IMG/VR virus record: IMGVR_UViG_3300037140_000062
Location: 1-44,279 of that record
Source of the DNA: a virus
Length of the DNA: 44,279 nucleotides
Direction: 5' to 3' (one strand)
Below the pieces are notes generated by a model that worked only from the letters and a program-made list of their open reading frames with translations, was not told where the DNA came from and did not search any database. Below, piece by piece: positions 24,049 through 33,651 of the stretch (positions are counted from its first letter, which is position 1; every line of letters starts with the position of its first letter). The translations under genes and the position numbers were made by a program.

Positions 24049-26596
24049 TAGGTATCCTTTTAAGGTGCAGCGCTAGCGAGTTACCGGGACTGAACGACTT
24101 GCCGGGGCGAATCGGCGATGGGGAGACTGCGGTGAAAGTAAGCATCTCCATGTCTCCGTAGCACTGGAGCCGCAGGTAGTACGTAGTTCCCCCCGTCACG
24201 CCCGCAAGCGGCCAAGTGACGTGCGAGCCAACCAGCGTCACATCGGAGCGTGTTGAGAGATCCGCGCCTATCGTCACCGTTGGGTCGAGCGACGCGATTA
24301 CCGAATAGGTGCCGAGATCCGAAATCAGATTTCGGTTGCTCGACACTTCGAGCACGCAGGGTTGGGTGGCTTTCACGTCGCTATTGACTCCGGGGGTCAC
24401 ATCGAAGCCCAGGATATTGGCCGCGACGGCGACATTATTAACCATCGGGAGTTGGGTGAAGTCCGCTCCCAAATCGGTCCCGTCTGTGGCGGCGTTGTGA
24501 TACGGGCTTACCGATGTGACTTTGAAGATGCCCTGTGGCGCGAGCCCTCCGAACGGGTCCGTCCAGGTGAGGATGTTGCCCGATACCGCGTTCCCACCGG
24601 TGACGCTATTACTGCCGAGCACAGCACCCGGCAGCACATTATTTTTGATGTTGGAGGTTGCGAAGTAGGCGTTGGTCGTATCGATGATATTATTTACGCC
24701 GTCACCCGAAAAGGGGCCATTACCCCCAGACGAGCTCACACCAAAGAGGTTGTTTGTAATAGCGCTGCCAGCAAACTGCGGTTGAATGTTGGTCGAACAC
24801 AGGCCGTTGCCTATGTTGCACTGGGTTCCACCTGTATAGACAAATGATCCATTCGCGAAACCATAGGAAGAATAGACCGTATTGTGATCGAACGTGTACG
24901 CGCTCGGATTGAAGTTATAGTCAGCCTCTCCGGCTAAAAGGCCAAGGCCCTTGTAGCCGGTGATATAGCTGGTATTAGCGAAGGCCAGGTTCTGAGTAAT
25001 CGTATGCGTTTTACCGAGTCCCGCGTCACTCACTCCACTGGCGAAGCTAAGAGCGAGATTCGAGAATGGTTGGTCCACGTTTTTCCAGACATTGTGTTGA
25101 ATAATGACGTTTTCAAGCTGAGCGCTGCCGGTGTAACTGATCCAACCGTTAAAGGTGCCTGCTGGGGCGGCGGAGAAGGCGCTGGTCACCATGGAGGCTC
25201 CGCTATAGCTGGTGATGGGATGGCACTCCGTGCCGGTGGTTGGAAGGCTTATACACGCCGCCATATCCCCGATGTCGGGGTTGCTGCCCGTGGCAATGCG
25301 ATATGCGCCGGCCCAGGTGATGTGCGTCGAATTAGTAAACGAAAAGATGACGCCGGGGTTCTCCCACTGTGTGCGTAAAGTATCGGTGAAACCAGTGAAC
25401 TGGTTCCCGCATTGGTTCGGTCCCCAGGAGTTTTCTCCGACGTTGTATTGCCAGGTGATCCCGGTGCCCCATTTGAACTCGACGTGATTTTTGGTGCAGA
25501 CAGTCAACGCGAACTCGCTAACCGAGCCGCCACTTGTATAGGCCGAATTGCAGCCAGGGAAGTCCAGAAGCTGGAAGGTATTGGCTGTGAGTTGTGTATT
25601 GCGCCAGTTGTTTGCATTCGCGATGGTGCAGCCCCCGACACTCGTGATGTCTAGCAGACTCGCAGGAATAAAAGGAGGGCTACCGGTGGTGGTGATAATC
25701 CCGGTGCTGCTTACATTGGTGATCGTCCACGGCCCGCTGCGGGGAATACTTTGCCCTGCTGTTACGTAGTCAGCGGCGTACGGTTGTGTAGGGTCCCCGT
25801 TCCACTTCCACGGCCTCCACGTGTAATTGTATTGGCCGGTGAGGCCATTTGCTAGATAGGTGGCGTAGGAAGGGACAGCGCCTCCAACAAACACAGGCGA
25901 CGCCGATGTTGTAATGAAGTTGTTAGTAACAGTGATGGGCCCAGGCGTTGTTAACATGCGAATGCCGTGGGCTTCTGTAGCCGTGCCACCACCGAGGATG
26001 AAGCCATCACCGAAAAAGCTGTTCTTAACCGTTAGGTTGGTGACATCGCCGCGAATCATGTCGCGGATTTGAATGCCGGTGAATAAAGATGGCACATAGA
26101 AATAGCAGCGGTCGAAGGTGATATTGTTTGCGATCTGTGTTGAGTTCGCAGCGGTGCCCCCGCCGTTGAAATCCACCAAGTAGCTGGAGCCGCCGCCTAT
26201 AGTGTTGGTGTTTGTAAAGGCTACACCGATGAAGTCCCAGCCTGCCGGGGGACGGCCCATGACGTCAACAACGCCAGCTAGGGCTGAGGTGCCCCCTGAA
26301 GCCGCGATGACTGCCATATTGCCTAACTGCGATGGTGTCGCTCTCGCATTAGAATTTGGGAGCCAGGTGGCTGCGCGATCACTGGTGACCGTAATAGGGT
26401 TAAAGCCACAGCCACGATAGGTGATCGTTACGGCAGGTTGAGTTTCCGTGCTCTTGATCTGAATGGTGTCGCCGCACGCAGCTAAGGAGTCGAGCGCAGT
26501 TTGCAGCGAAGTGGTAGTGCAACCGGTGGCACAGACGGAGACTGTGGCTGCATTGCACAGCGTCGCTGCCAGGGAAAAAATAAGGAAGTGTCTCAT
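24014..26596 (-). CDS. Secreted right-handed beta-helix protein
   Basis: An 860-residue protein with a Sec signal peptide (MRHFLIFSLAATLCNAA, cleavage near residue 17). A long parallel beta-helix follows, with repeated N/T-rich turns (ITVTNNFITTS, VKNSFFGDGFILGGG, ITNNLFGVSSSGG). The C-terminal 100 residues resemble a fibronectin III or Ig-like fold (CVLEVSSNRNLISDLGTYSV...GGTTYYLRLQCYG). Cysteines are frequent and often paired, consistent with an oxidising compartment. It starts in an ATGA overlap with the LamG gene, so it belongs to the phage late operon although its N-terminus is that of an exported bacterial protein. Confidence 0.75.
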   Translation of the reverse strand: MRHFLIFSLAATLCNAATVSVCATGCTTTSLQTALDSLAACGDTIQIKSTETQPAVTITYRGCGFNPITVTSDRAATWLPNSNARATPSQLGNMAVIAASGGTSALAGVVDVMGRPPAGWDFIGVAFTNTNTIGGGSSYLVDFNGGGTAANSTQIANNITFDRCYFYVPSLFTGIQIRDMIRGDVTNLTVKNSFFGDGFILGGGTATEAHGIRMLTTPGPITVTNNFITTSASPVFVGGAVPSYATYLANGLTGQYNYTWRPWKWNGDPTQPYAADYVTAGQSIPRSGPWTITNVSSTGIITTTGSPPFIPASLLDITSVGGCTIANANNWRNTQLTANTFQLLDFPGCNSAYTSGGSVSEFALTVCTKNHVEFKWGTGITWQYNVGENSWGPNQCGNQFTGFTDTLRTQWENPGVIFSFTNSTHITWAGAYRIATGSNPDIGDMAACISLPTTGTECHPITSYSGASMVTSAFSAAPAGTFNGWISYTGSAQLENVIIQHNVWKNVDQPFSNLALSFASGVSDAGLGKTHTITQNLAFANTSYITGYKGLGLLAGEADYNFNPSAYTFDHNTVYSSYGFANGSFVYTGGTQCNIGNGLCSTNIQPQFAGSAITNNLFGVSSSGGNGPFSGDGVNNIIDTTNAYFATSNIKNNVLPGAVLGSNSVTGGNAVSGNILTWTDPFGGLAPQGIFKVTSVSPYHNAATDGTDLGADFTQLPMVNNVAVAANILGFDVTPGVNSDVKATQPCVLEVSSNRNLISDLGTYSVIASLDPTVTIGADLSTRSDVTLVGSHVTWPLAGVTGGTTYYLRLQCYGDMEMLTFTAVSPSPIRPGKSFSPGNSLALHLKRIPNGLSAISHLFH

Positions 26597-27792
26597 TGCT
26601 CCCCTCCCACGGCGATAAAAGAACTGCCTAGTTTCTGGTTATTGCATTCCGCAGTGATCCAATTAGCGGAACGATTGGTGATGGAGATGCGCGCTTCATC
26701 CATTGCCATCGTGGACGATCTTGCGCCGAAAAAAATAGTATCTTCTCCTATGTTTCCCCCGACCAAATCGAAGGTCTGCCCCGTCCCCATCGTGTCGGTA
26801 GCTGTAAATACGGGCGTCCCAGAACAGTCCGCGTACACTTTCAAGTTTTTAGAACTATCACGAGTCAAGACAAGGTAGTGCCACGCCCCATCATTTAACG
26901 CCGTAACGGTAGTATTATTTCCAGCCCCCCCGCTTGCGGTATTGTCTTGAACGTAAAATCCCGGAGAGCCCGATCCATTGCAGAGCCCCCCGCAGAGAAT
27001 GCTCTGCCCTATGCCCAAATCGATTACCGGATCTCGGGTTGAATTGTTCTGTAAGCCAAATATTTGCGCATCCCCGGCTGTTGTTTTGAACCAGGCCGAA
27101 AGAGTCCACGCAGCCGTAGCGCCAGTAAACGCCAGTGCCCCGCCTTGCGAAAAATAATCGCTGGTACCTAGGTTGAGAGAACCGTTCACTTCACCGGCTG
27201 CTTGCAAAGTGCTGGTATTAGCGGTAGAGACTCCATTTTGTGTAGTGGTTGAATCGACCACCGCCGTCGTGGCCGCGTTGTCCGCCAAGTGATACACGCG
27301 AACATAGTTAGAATCCCAAACGTGGGTCGGGCCATTTGCTCCAGTGTTCTGCGCGGTCGAGACTGATCCGTTATCGTAGGAAACGTAAACCTTCGTGTCG
27401 GCGCTCGAAGATAGCGACGCCACCAGGAAGTGCGCGACCATCGCCCCGGTACTCTGATTGCATGACTCCACTTCCCAAGGGATCTTAGTGGTCCCTGCCG
27501 AATCGCCGGTAAAGATCACGTCGAAACATGAGGCGTTCTGGATGCGGCTCGATCCGAGCGTGAATCCATTCCAGGCGACTACGGGGAAGTTAGTCTGCGT
27601 ACTTGGAACTTGGTTATGATCGAGAGTCAACACACGACAGTGGGTGTAGCCGCTGGCGGGCGTACAGAGCGAGACGTTCGTCGTCACGTTAGCGCCAAAG
27701 AACCCAGGCGTCTGCGCTAGACAGCAACACGCCGCCAGTAGCAGACTAGTTGAAGTTTTTATTGTAGTTAGCAAGGCACGAGGTCCCGTCAT
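26593..27792 (-). CDS. Secreted DUF2341 + LamG (concanavalin-like) protein
   Basis: A 399-residue protein. N-terminal signal (hydrophobic TSLLLAACCCLAQ, cleavage near Ala-Gln). Residues about 45-150 look like DUF2341 (FPVVAWNGFTLGSSRI, CFDVIFTGDSAGTTKIPWEV, VYVSYDNGS). Residues about 170-395 look like a LamG-type jelly roll (VNGSLNLGTSDYFSQ, WTLSAWFKTTAG, GAWHYLVLTRD, MAMDEARISITNRSANWI). Such pairs are typical of bacterial surface glycan-binding proteins. The start overlaps the end of the preceding gene by 47 bases; a TTG at 27774 is an alternative start. Probably binds polysaccharide at a cell or particle surface (inference). Confidence 0.8.
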   Translation of the reverse strand: MTGPRALLTTIKTSTSLLLAACCCLAQTPGFFGANVTTNVSLCTPASGYTHCRVLTLDHNQVPSTQTNFPVVAWNGFTLGSSRIQNASCFDVIFTGDSAGTTKIPWEVESCNQSTGAMVAHFLVASLSSSADTKVYVSYDNGSVSTAQNTGANGPTHVWDSNYVRVYHLADNAATTAVVDSTTTQNGVSTANTSTLQAAGEVNGSLNLGTSDYFSQGGALAFTGATAAWTLSAWFKTTAGDAQIFGLQNNSTRDPVIDLGIGQSILCGGLCNGSGSPGFYVQDNTASGGAGNNTTVTALNDGAWHYLVLTRDSSKNLKVYADCSGTPVFTATDTMGTGQTFDLVGGNIGEDTIFFGARSSTMAMDEARISITNRSANWITAECNNQKLGSSFIAVGGEQ

Positions 27793-29122
27793 AGTGGAAG
27801 CTGAGAAAATCTACAGCGTTGGCGGCCGTCGAAGGGGTAATCGCTCCGGCGCCAGCCCCGCTAACCAGCCAAGTGCAGCCGGTGCCCAGCGTCAGGCCTT
27901 CCCCGCCGGTAGAATCCTGCTTGATTTTCAGGCCGTAATAGCCACCAGCGGTTAGATTTTGCAGATTGAGTGTCCGCGATCCGCCGTGTGTCGTGAATGT
28001 GAGGATGGCCGTCGTTTGCGAGGAGCCGGCCACGTTCCACGTAACAGTCGCCCCATCGGTCAGCGTCGTATCTGCTCCGGTGGAGGTCGTAATACAATTA
28101 CTCGTCGCATGTGCGGCCGATCCATCCCAATAGAAACTCTGTTTAATCTCAGAGTTCGCAGCCGCCGGAATCGTGCACGCTTCAGAGAAGCCAGCCGGCC
28201 ACGTTAACGCGCAGCCGCCTGCGGTCGCGCAATTTGTGATGTCAAAAGTTACTCGGTCACCGGCCGTTAATCCCGATGTAGTGGCAGTAGAATTGCTAGT
28301 CGAAACAGTGAAGGACCAAGATTGGTTGGCCGCTGACCGAACGAAGTCGGGTGTCGTGGATGTCGACACAGGCGTATAGGCATTCCCGCCGCCGGAGTAC
28401 TGGGGTATATTGAGGACGCCTCCCGTGTATGTCGCTGCGCCGCTTGACCCGATAGTGGTCAGAGTGAATAGGGCTTGTCCCGCCAGCATCGCTGCCACTT
28501 GGGCTTGCGTGCACGCGATCGGCGTAGCTCCGGATCCGGTATTGTTGCAGATCACCGAATTCGCCGCCAAGTTCGCCATCTTCGCCAGCGTAATGGCGGC
28601 GGCCGTGATGGTGCAGTTAGGGAAAGTGGTGACGCAGTCTCCAGTGTGAACGCCCGCGTTTACCATTCGCGCTGCTGCCAGCGTATTGGCCCACGAGATC
28701 CCCAGGTTGATCGTCCCCGTAGTGGTAATCGGATTCGTCCCGGTGAGGGTCAGAACGACGTTGGTATCGCTCGTTTCAGAGATCTGGATAGAGGTCACTG
28801 TTCCCGAAGCGGCCCCGCTCCCAAGTAGCTGCCAATTTCCATCCGCTGGGGCAGTGCAGGCCGTGAGCTGCATACATTGGTATGTCGTATGCGGGATAGG
28901 AGTCGTGTTGACATAGAGATCCCCAAGTACGCTCAGCGGGAAGTTCCCCGGGAGCCCGGCGCCGCTCCAGATCGCTACCTTGGAAGTCGCGATGAAGTGG
29001 AAGTTTCCGTTTAGAATCGCTGGTCCGTTAGACACGAGATCATTCGGGTTGATCGTTACAACCTGCGCAAACAATATCGATCCTAAGATTAGAATCCCTG
29101 AGAATATTTTGGCGATTCGCAT
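27746..29122 (-). CDS. Secreted phage-fibre-like protein
   Basis: A 458-residue protein with a signal peptide (MRIAKIFSGILILGSILFAQ, cleavage before Gln20). An N-terminal module (GDLYVNTTPIP, a Cys pair and a Trp, then GSGAASGTVTSI) is shared with the 810-residue gene at 40922. Fibre-type repeats follow (LAKMANLAANSVICNNTG, ACTQAQVAAML), and the C-terminus (YGLKIKQDSTGGEGLTLGTG and FLSFHYDGTSC) looks like a phage fibre tip. Tail-fibre motifs on an exported protein are unexpected. Confidence 0.75.
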   Translation of the reverse strand: MRIAKIFSGILILGSILFAQVVTINPNDLVSNGPAILNGNFHFIATSKVAIWSGAGLPGNFPLSVLGDLYVNTTPIPHTTYQCMQLTACTAPADGNWQLLGSGAASGTVTSIQISETSDTNVVLTLTGTNPITTTGTINLGISWANTLAAARMVNAGVHTGDCVTTFPNCTITAAAITLAKMANLAANSVICNNTGSGATPIACTQAQVAAMLAGQALFTLTTIGSSGAATYTGGVLNIPQYSGGGNAYTPVSTSTTPDFVRSAANQSWSFTVSTSNSTATTSGLTAGDRVTFDITNCATAGGCALTWPAGFSEACTIPAAANSEIKQSFYWDGSAAHATSNCITTSTGADTTLTDGATVTWNVAGSSQTTAILTFTTHGGSRTLNLQNLTAGGYYGLKIKQDSTGGEGLTLGTGCTWLVSGAGAGAITPSTAANAVDFLSFHYDGTSCLANYNKNFN

Positions 29123-29125
29123 AGT

Positions 29126-31447
29126 TTAATAACTCGGGTACCACTTCGAGGTGGTCGGATCGTACGTGAACGTGAGCGCCTTCCCGATAACTGCAGTCGA
29201 GGCGATCGCGATGTTGAATGAAGTGACCGTAGTGAAGGCCGCATCCGGTATCACCGTGAATTGATAAAGTCCGGTGTTCACATTGTTTCCGTAAGGGAAG
29301 CGCAGATTGTTCCAGATGATGGTACTGATAGCCGGAGAGGCGTTGGTTACGTGGAAGATTGGACCAGACGGATCAAGCTCACCCGCTACCGTAATTGCCA
29401 CGGAAGACGATATGGGGGTAGGATTCACGATGCTGTTGTTCGCGAACGTCGAAACCCGTAGTGCGGCCGGATATCCGATCGACCAGCCGGTCGCCGAGTT
29501 TCCAGTTACGATGTGGCCGTAATCGGTATCGGCGTTGAACCACGTCCCCGTGTGGTCCACTTTGGAGGTCACGTCGTTGCCGGTGGCGATCACCTTCACC
29601 GGGCCAACCGCGTGGATCATATTGCTATTCCAGTTGATGCTTTGCGCTCCGGGGATGATGAAGTGCGATCCCGTCACCGTTAGCAAGCCGGTCCTAGTGG
29701 TGCCGGAATGCACGTACAGCATGTCGCTGTCCTGGATGGTGTAGAACCGACAGTTAGTGAAAACAGCGCCCGCTAGAGCCTGTTCGTCAACCACCCCGGA
29801 ATTGCTGTAGTCCAGGTTCAAAATGTATCCCGTAAACGGCGCGCTCGCGCCCACTGTCGAGTTGCTGACGAACAGTTCCCCGCCGCTCATCGTGATGGCG
29901 TTGGTTGTGGTGACCCCGTTGAATGCCGGGTCCACGTACGCATTGATAACCGAATTGTCGATGAAGGTCTTGCCGGCGCTGATGTTGACGCGGCCTGTAT
30001 CGAGGTCGCAGTCAGTGAAACTCACCCAGGGAGTGGCGAATATGCCTCCCGCCCCCAAATGGATATCGGCCGAGTTGGCCGAGTCCGTGGCGCATCCTTC
30101 GATCTTCAAGTCATCTGCCTGGCCGATCCAGAACGCATACACATTCGGATCGTAGAGGAACGTGTTTAGAAGATTATTGTTTGTTGTCGCGAACGGCCAG
30201 GAGTGGAACCCGCGCACGCGCGATGAGTCCACTTGTCCATCCACCTGTACGGCGCGGTGAAAAGCGGAACTCTTAGTGTCGACCAGATAAAACCCGTCCC
30301 CCGTGCCTAGGATGTTGATTCCATCCCACGCGAGCGTCCACATCAGGTTCGAGAAATATGGACGATTGGTGTTGTTCCCGTAAATCGCCGCCGGCCAGTG
30401 CGTAAGGGCGGCCACGCTGGTGGCCGTCTGAGGTTGATAAAAGGAGAAGTTGATCCCGGTTATCCCTCCGCTTAACTGGAGCCGGGTGTTGTAAAGAGAG
30501 GAGTCGTCCGGAATCTGGTAGACGCCCGTCACGCCGAGCGGAAAATCCACGGGGTCGCCGTTTGCTGCGGCTGGAATTCTCCAGGTCGTTGCGGCCGGCC
30601 CAGCTCCCTGGATGTAAACCGTAAAAGGAGGCTTGACGATCGGGCCCCAGAGGACACATACCTCGGGAGGCTCCGTGATCGTACCGCCGGTAGATGGCAG
30701 CGAAAAGATGGCCTCTTCGATACCGCAAGTAGCGGAGCTTATTCGCCACGCTCCGGAATGGCTATTAGCCGCGGTGAGCGTAATCGTCCCCGTGGGCGCT
30801 CCCGATACACAGGTACCCGGCCCCGCTGGGTTGATGGGGGTCGCCTCGGGAGTTCCGGCGCCACCGCTGATATACAGATAGTGGCTCGGGGTGTCATTCC
30901 AGTTAACACCGGCCGGGCATGGCGTGAGCGTGATCGTGTTGGATCCCGTCGATATACTTCCTCCCGGTGCCTGTGAGGTGAAGTTGAAACACGAAGAATT
31001 GTATTCCCCGATTGACGGGATCTGTTGACACAGCGGGGTTGTTGGCGTCGAGCCACCACCGTTTCCGATAGGCAGGTAGACGTTGCCGGTGCCGTTATAG
31101 TTCACCACGACGCTCCCCGTTATGGAGAAGCGGATGAAGTCGTGGTATCCCCGGCCCAGGCCCACGTTGTCCGTGGAGGTGTTCGAAACCGTTGGAATCC
31201 CCGCCGTGAAGTTGAACCAACTGGTAGGGGTGCCGTCCGCGTACTGGATGGTGGCTGACCACGTTCCTGTGCCGGTGGCAATGAAGGTGTGTTCGGTTTT
31301 TTGGTAAATCGTGCTCCGGTTGTCGAGAACTGTAGTGGCGCTTGTGATCTGGTTAAATACCCGCGAACTCAGCGGGATGGGGAGTTGCTGTGCCACAGTC
31401 CAGAACTGGACTGCGAGTAAAATTACGATCAAGCGGAATATCTTCAT
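29126..31447 (-). CDS. Secreted right-handed beta-helix protein
   Basis: A 773-residue protein with a signal peptide (MKIFRLIVILLAVQFWTVAQ, cleavage near Ala19-Gln20). Residues about 200-680 contain a pectin-lyase-like beta-helix (AILSLPSTGGTI-like start GIEEAIFSLPSTGGT, later FTNCRFYTIQDSD and VTGSHFIIPGAQ). The C-terminus is a small beta domain (FAVTSFNIAIA-type, ending YDPTTSKWYPSY) as in phage spike tips. The ATG overlaps the stop of the adaptor-like gene (ATGA). A perfect palindrome copy lies in the signal-peptide codons (V-Q-F-W-T-V). Role: surface or spike protein, exported by prediction. Confidence 0.75.
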   Translation of the reverse strand: MKIFRLIVILLAVQFWTVAQQLPIPLSSRVFNQITSATTVLDNRSTIYQKTEHTFIATGTGTWSATIQYADGTPTSWFNFTAGIPTVSNTSTDNVGLGRGYHDFIRFSITGSVVVNYNGTGNVYLPIGNGGGSTPTTPLCQQIPSIGEYNSSCFNFTSQAPGGSISTGSNTITLTPCPAGVNWNDTPSHYLYISGGAGTPEATPINPAGPGTCVSGAPTGTITLTAANSHSGAWRISSATCGIEEAIFSLPSTGGTITEPPEVCVLWGPIVKPPFTVYIQGAGPAATTWRIPAAANGDPVDFPLGVTGVYQIPDDSSLYNTRLQLSGGITGINFSFYQPQTATSVAALTHWPAAIYGNNTNRPYFSNLMWTLAWDGINILGTGDGFYLVDTKSSAFHRAVQVDGQVDSSRVRGFHSWPFATTNNNLLNTFLYDPNVYAFWIGQADDLKIEGCATDSANSADIHLGAGGIFATPWVSFTDCDLDTGRVNISAGKTFIDNSVINAYVDPAFNGVTTTNAITMSGGELFVSNSTVGASAPFTGYILNLDYSNSGVVDEQALAGAVFTNCRFYTIQDSDMLYVHSGTTRTGLLTVTGSHFIIPGAQSINWNSNMIHAVGPVKVIATGNDVTSKVDHTGTWFNADTDYGHIVTGNSATGWSIGYPAALRVSTFANNSIVNPTPISSSVAITVAGELDPSGPIFHVTNASPAISTIIWNNLRFPYGNNVNTGLYQFTVIPDAAFTTVTSFNIAIASTAVIGKALTFTYDPTTSKWYPSY
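31396..31413 (-). repeat. Dispersed palindrome, perfect copy inside signal-peptide codons
   Basis: CAGTCCAGAACTGGACTG, 34 bases inside the 773-residue secreted gene, read as V-Q-F-W-T-V. The frame differs from the Q-S-S-S-G-L copies, showing that the nucleotide sequence rather than the peptide is conserved. Confidence 0.9.
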
Positions 31448-32247
31448 TGTGTTGCCATCTCCCCATTCACCGCCATTGCGAGTTGCACGAGTTCTTCGAA
31501 CCTGGCGCTCGCGTACCGCTCCCTCAAAATATCCTTCAACTCGCCGTCCGATCCGAAGATCCTACGAAGGATGCCGTATTTTATAGCAACCGCCCAATCG
31601 TCGGTCAGATGCTCAATCTCAGAATCCAACGTCACATCCTCCGTGAACAGTCCCAACGTCCCGATGATAGCCACATTCCCCCGAGAGAAGTTCGGTATGC
31701 TACCTCCCGCTGGAGTGAAGAACGCTCCGGGAGAGACGAACGTGCCAACCTGGTTCGCCTGGGTCATCGTCCCCACAAACGCCGTCACCGACGTAGGATC
31801 GCCACCAGGGACGTACGCAGCTATAATTCCGAAGTCAGGAGGTGCCGGCGGCATAGGAGCCTGGCTGCTCTCCACGATCGGAGCCGGGTAAAGCGAGAAA
31901 ACCTTCATCGGCATCTTGTCCTGACGCCAGGATCGAGGCGTGCCGCCTTGGTTCTGCCAGTTACGGTTGCTCGCGGCGATGCTCTCCTCGAAGTCCCGGC
32001 GAACTACCGCGCCATCGGAGAAAGCCGCCTCGATGTCGGAGATCCAGTCCGGAGCCTGATACTGGGCTTGGCTGTAGGCCTGGGCGTTGAGGGCTACGCC
32101 CTTGGCCAGTCCAGACCTGGATAGGAACTCTTCCGCTGACTGCCTATAATAATCGAGGAATTGCGCGTCAGTTACCAGACCGAGGGTAAAGCCGGCAGGT
32201 TCTAGGAGCGTAGAGCAAACATCGTCATAGACATCCCGCACGAGCAT
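31444..32247 (-). CDS. Adaptor-like virion protein
   Basis: A 267-residue cytoplasmic protein with no signal. The N-terminal helices (VRDVYDDVCSTLLEPAGFT, FLDYYRQSAEEFLSRSG) and the C-terminal helices (HLTDDWAVAIKYGILRRIFG, LKDILRERYASARFEELV) recall phage head-tail adaptor or connector-type proteins in which a helical frame brackets a beta insertion. The overall arrangement resembles the 213-residue gene at 43351. Its ATGA overlap with the following secreted beta-helix gene mirrors the other one. No exact family assigned. Confidence 0.55.
   Translation of the reverse strand: MLVRDVYDDVCSTLLEPAGFTLGLVTDAQFLDYYRQSAEEFLSRSGLAKGVALNAQAYSQAQYQAPDWISDIEAAFSDGAVVRRDFEESIAASNRNWQNQGGTPRSWRQDKMPMKVFSLYPAPIVESSQAPMPPAPPDFGIIAAYVPGGDPTSVTAFVGTMTQANQVGTFVSPGAFFTPAGGSIPNFSRGNVAIIGTLGLFTEDVTLDSEIEHLTDDWAVAIKYGILRRIFGSDGELKDILRERYASARFEELVQLAMAVNGEMATQ
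32107..32124 (-). repeat. Dispersed palindrome copy (CAGTCCAGACCTGGATAG)
   Basis: Inside the 267-residue adaptor-like gene, read as L-S-R-S-G-L-A. The left arm is perfect and the right arm has two changes. Spacer GT in the transcription direction. Confidence 0.55.
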
Positions 32248-32258
32248 CCTGGCCCATC

Positions 32259-33053
32259 TTACAACAAAGCCAGGTCTGCTTGCAGTTGGGCGAGGTTGAA
32301 GTTGCTAGGCGAAACCCCATTCGCTGCTAGCCAATCTTGAGACGACAAACAACAGTAGGCCTCGTCGCAATAAGCGCTGAAGAAAGACCAGGTCATTTGG
32401 ATCGTCTCCCCCCAACTGACAACCGTCAAGGTACTCGGGCTGTATTCCATGACTGGCACCGCATGACCGCCCCAACTCCCTGGTGATCCGTTGCCGAATG
32501 GGCCACCAGGAGGCACCGCCCAAAGAGAGTCTTGGTTCATCGCGCTAACCGGCAGATTGAGTCCAATGAATAGATTACCGAACCAGTTGATCGACTGCCG
32601 GACTTGATCCAGCCGCGCTACGTCCACCGTTGCGAACGCTAGGATCTTGTGGCCAGCAATCCCCGTCTGCCGAAAATAGTTAAGAAAGTCGAGAATATTC
32701 ATCCCGTTGTCGGTGTTGTTGGAACCGTCCGGCTGCGCTTGGGAGGGATCGTACCCGCCGACAACTTCGTAGGCCAACTGAATATCTTGATCGGTAGGCC
32801 GGATCTCCTTGCCGCCGGCGTAGCGGGTCCATTGATTGATCTGATGACCGCCCGTGGCCCCTACGCAGATCCCCTCTACGTCATTGAGGTAGACAGGAAA
32901 ATATGGAACTTTAGTGAGCCAGTTAGAAGACGGGGGCGGAGGCGGTACAACGGCCGGAAGATAATCCGCAATTTTGAAGGTACGCTTATCCAGCTTCGGC
33001 GCGCGTTTCCCGAGTTGCTTCCAGGGATGAGGGGTGAACGGAGTGATGTTCAT
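32259..33053 (-). CDS. Papain-like cysteine peptidase family protein
   Basis: A 264-residue protein, start at ATG 33053 (the open frame continues upstream into the next gene). Candidate catalytic residues are Cys63 in DVEGICVGATGGH and His197 in SWGGHAVPV, with VVSWGE (212-216) as the third-residue region. Further pattern: NILDFLNYFRQTGIAG and MTWSFFSAYCDEAYCCL. This fits C1/C39-like peptidases found in phages and bacteria. There is no signal peptide. Possible roles are virion maturation or processing of late exported proteins; the substrate is unknown. Confidence 0.7.
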   Translation of the reverse strand: MNITPFTPHPWKQLGKRAPKLDKRTFKIADYLPAVVPPPPPSSNWLTKVPYFPVYLNDVEGICVGATGGHQINQWTRYAGGKEIRPTDQDIQLAYEVVGGYDPSQAQPDGSNNTDNGMNILDFLNYFRQTGIAGHKILAFATVDVARLDQVRQSINWFGNLFIGLNLPVSAMNQDSLWAVPPGGPFGNGSPGSWGGHAVPVMEYSPSTLTVVSWGETIQMTWSFFSAYCDEAYCCLSSQDWLAANGVSPSNFNLAQLQADLALL

Positions 33054-33093
33054 GGAGGTAATGGGGCTCAGCGGTAACCGAGCCCCACTCGCG

Positions 33094-33441
33094 TTATCGC
33101 TTCGCCTGCGGATTGCCGAAGGTGAACACCAACGCAGCAGCCACGCCGGTTCCACCGCCACCGCCGGTCAGGATGATGGTTGCCGAGCCAGTGATAGATT
33201 CCTGGGTCGATCCATCGGGTTCGGTGGCCGTGGCCGTTTCGCTCAGGATAGCCGTGCCGGCCGCTACACCGGTGACGATGGCGCCGTTCGGAGTCGCCGG
33301 GTCCGGAGAAACCGAAAAGACGGTTGGGTCCGAACTGGAATAGGCTACAGCGGAAAGAGTCGCGGAGCTGGGGAGACCGGCCGCCGTTACGGGCGCACCG
33401 ATAACCGGCACCGATTGAGTTGCAAGCATCGTGAAAGTCAT
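33094..33441 (-). CDS. Small Ig-like (BIG2-type) protein
   Basis: A 115-residue beta-sandwich protein. The start at 33441 has AAAGGAC seven bases upstream and is preferred. The frame stays open to an ATG at 33636, giving a basic helical extension (RNRIKELLGRVERLGG...) without a clear ribosome site. The core VAYSSSDPTVFSVSPDPATPNGAIVTGV...GTAIL is the BIG2 bacterial Ig-like pattern. Phages often use such domains as capsid decoration or surface-binding units. The 210 bases from 33442 to 33651 hold only the in-frame extension. Confidence 0.7.
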   Translation of the reverse strand: MTFTMLATQSVPVIGAPVTAAGLPSSATLSAVAYSSSDPTVFSVSPDPATPNGAIVTGVAAGTAILSETATATEPDGSTQESITGSATIILTGGGGGTGVAAALVFTFGNPQAKR

Positions 33442-33651
33442 GTGTTGTCCTTTGATTGATTTTCCGCACCAGGTTAAGTTCAAAGCAAGAGAATGCGCAC
33501 GATGGTGCCGATCGTGGCGCCGTCCCCTTAAGAGAAGCTCCATCTCCTCGATTACCTCTTCGCCGCCAAGGCGTTCAACCCGTCCGAGAAGTTCTTTTAT
33601 TCTGTTCCTGATAGACACGGAGCTAGTCCCGATCAATCATACCAGTTAACG

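Noticed and set aside
25561-25575. AGTCCAG-AAG-CTGGA, possible palindrome copy
   Set aside because: The spacer is three bases instead of two and the right arm is incomplete, so it was not counted.
31390-32124. 244-codon + strand open frame
   Set aside because: Antisense to the adaptor-like gene and the start of the secreted beta-helix gene; Arg/His-rich, no domain.
33442-33636. N-terminal extension of the small Ig-like gene
   Set aside because: The segment is in frame and somewhat protein-like, but the internal ATG at 33441 has the better ribosome site and starts right at the Ig domain.
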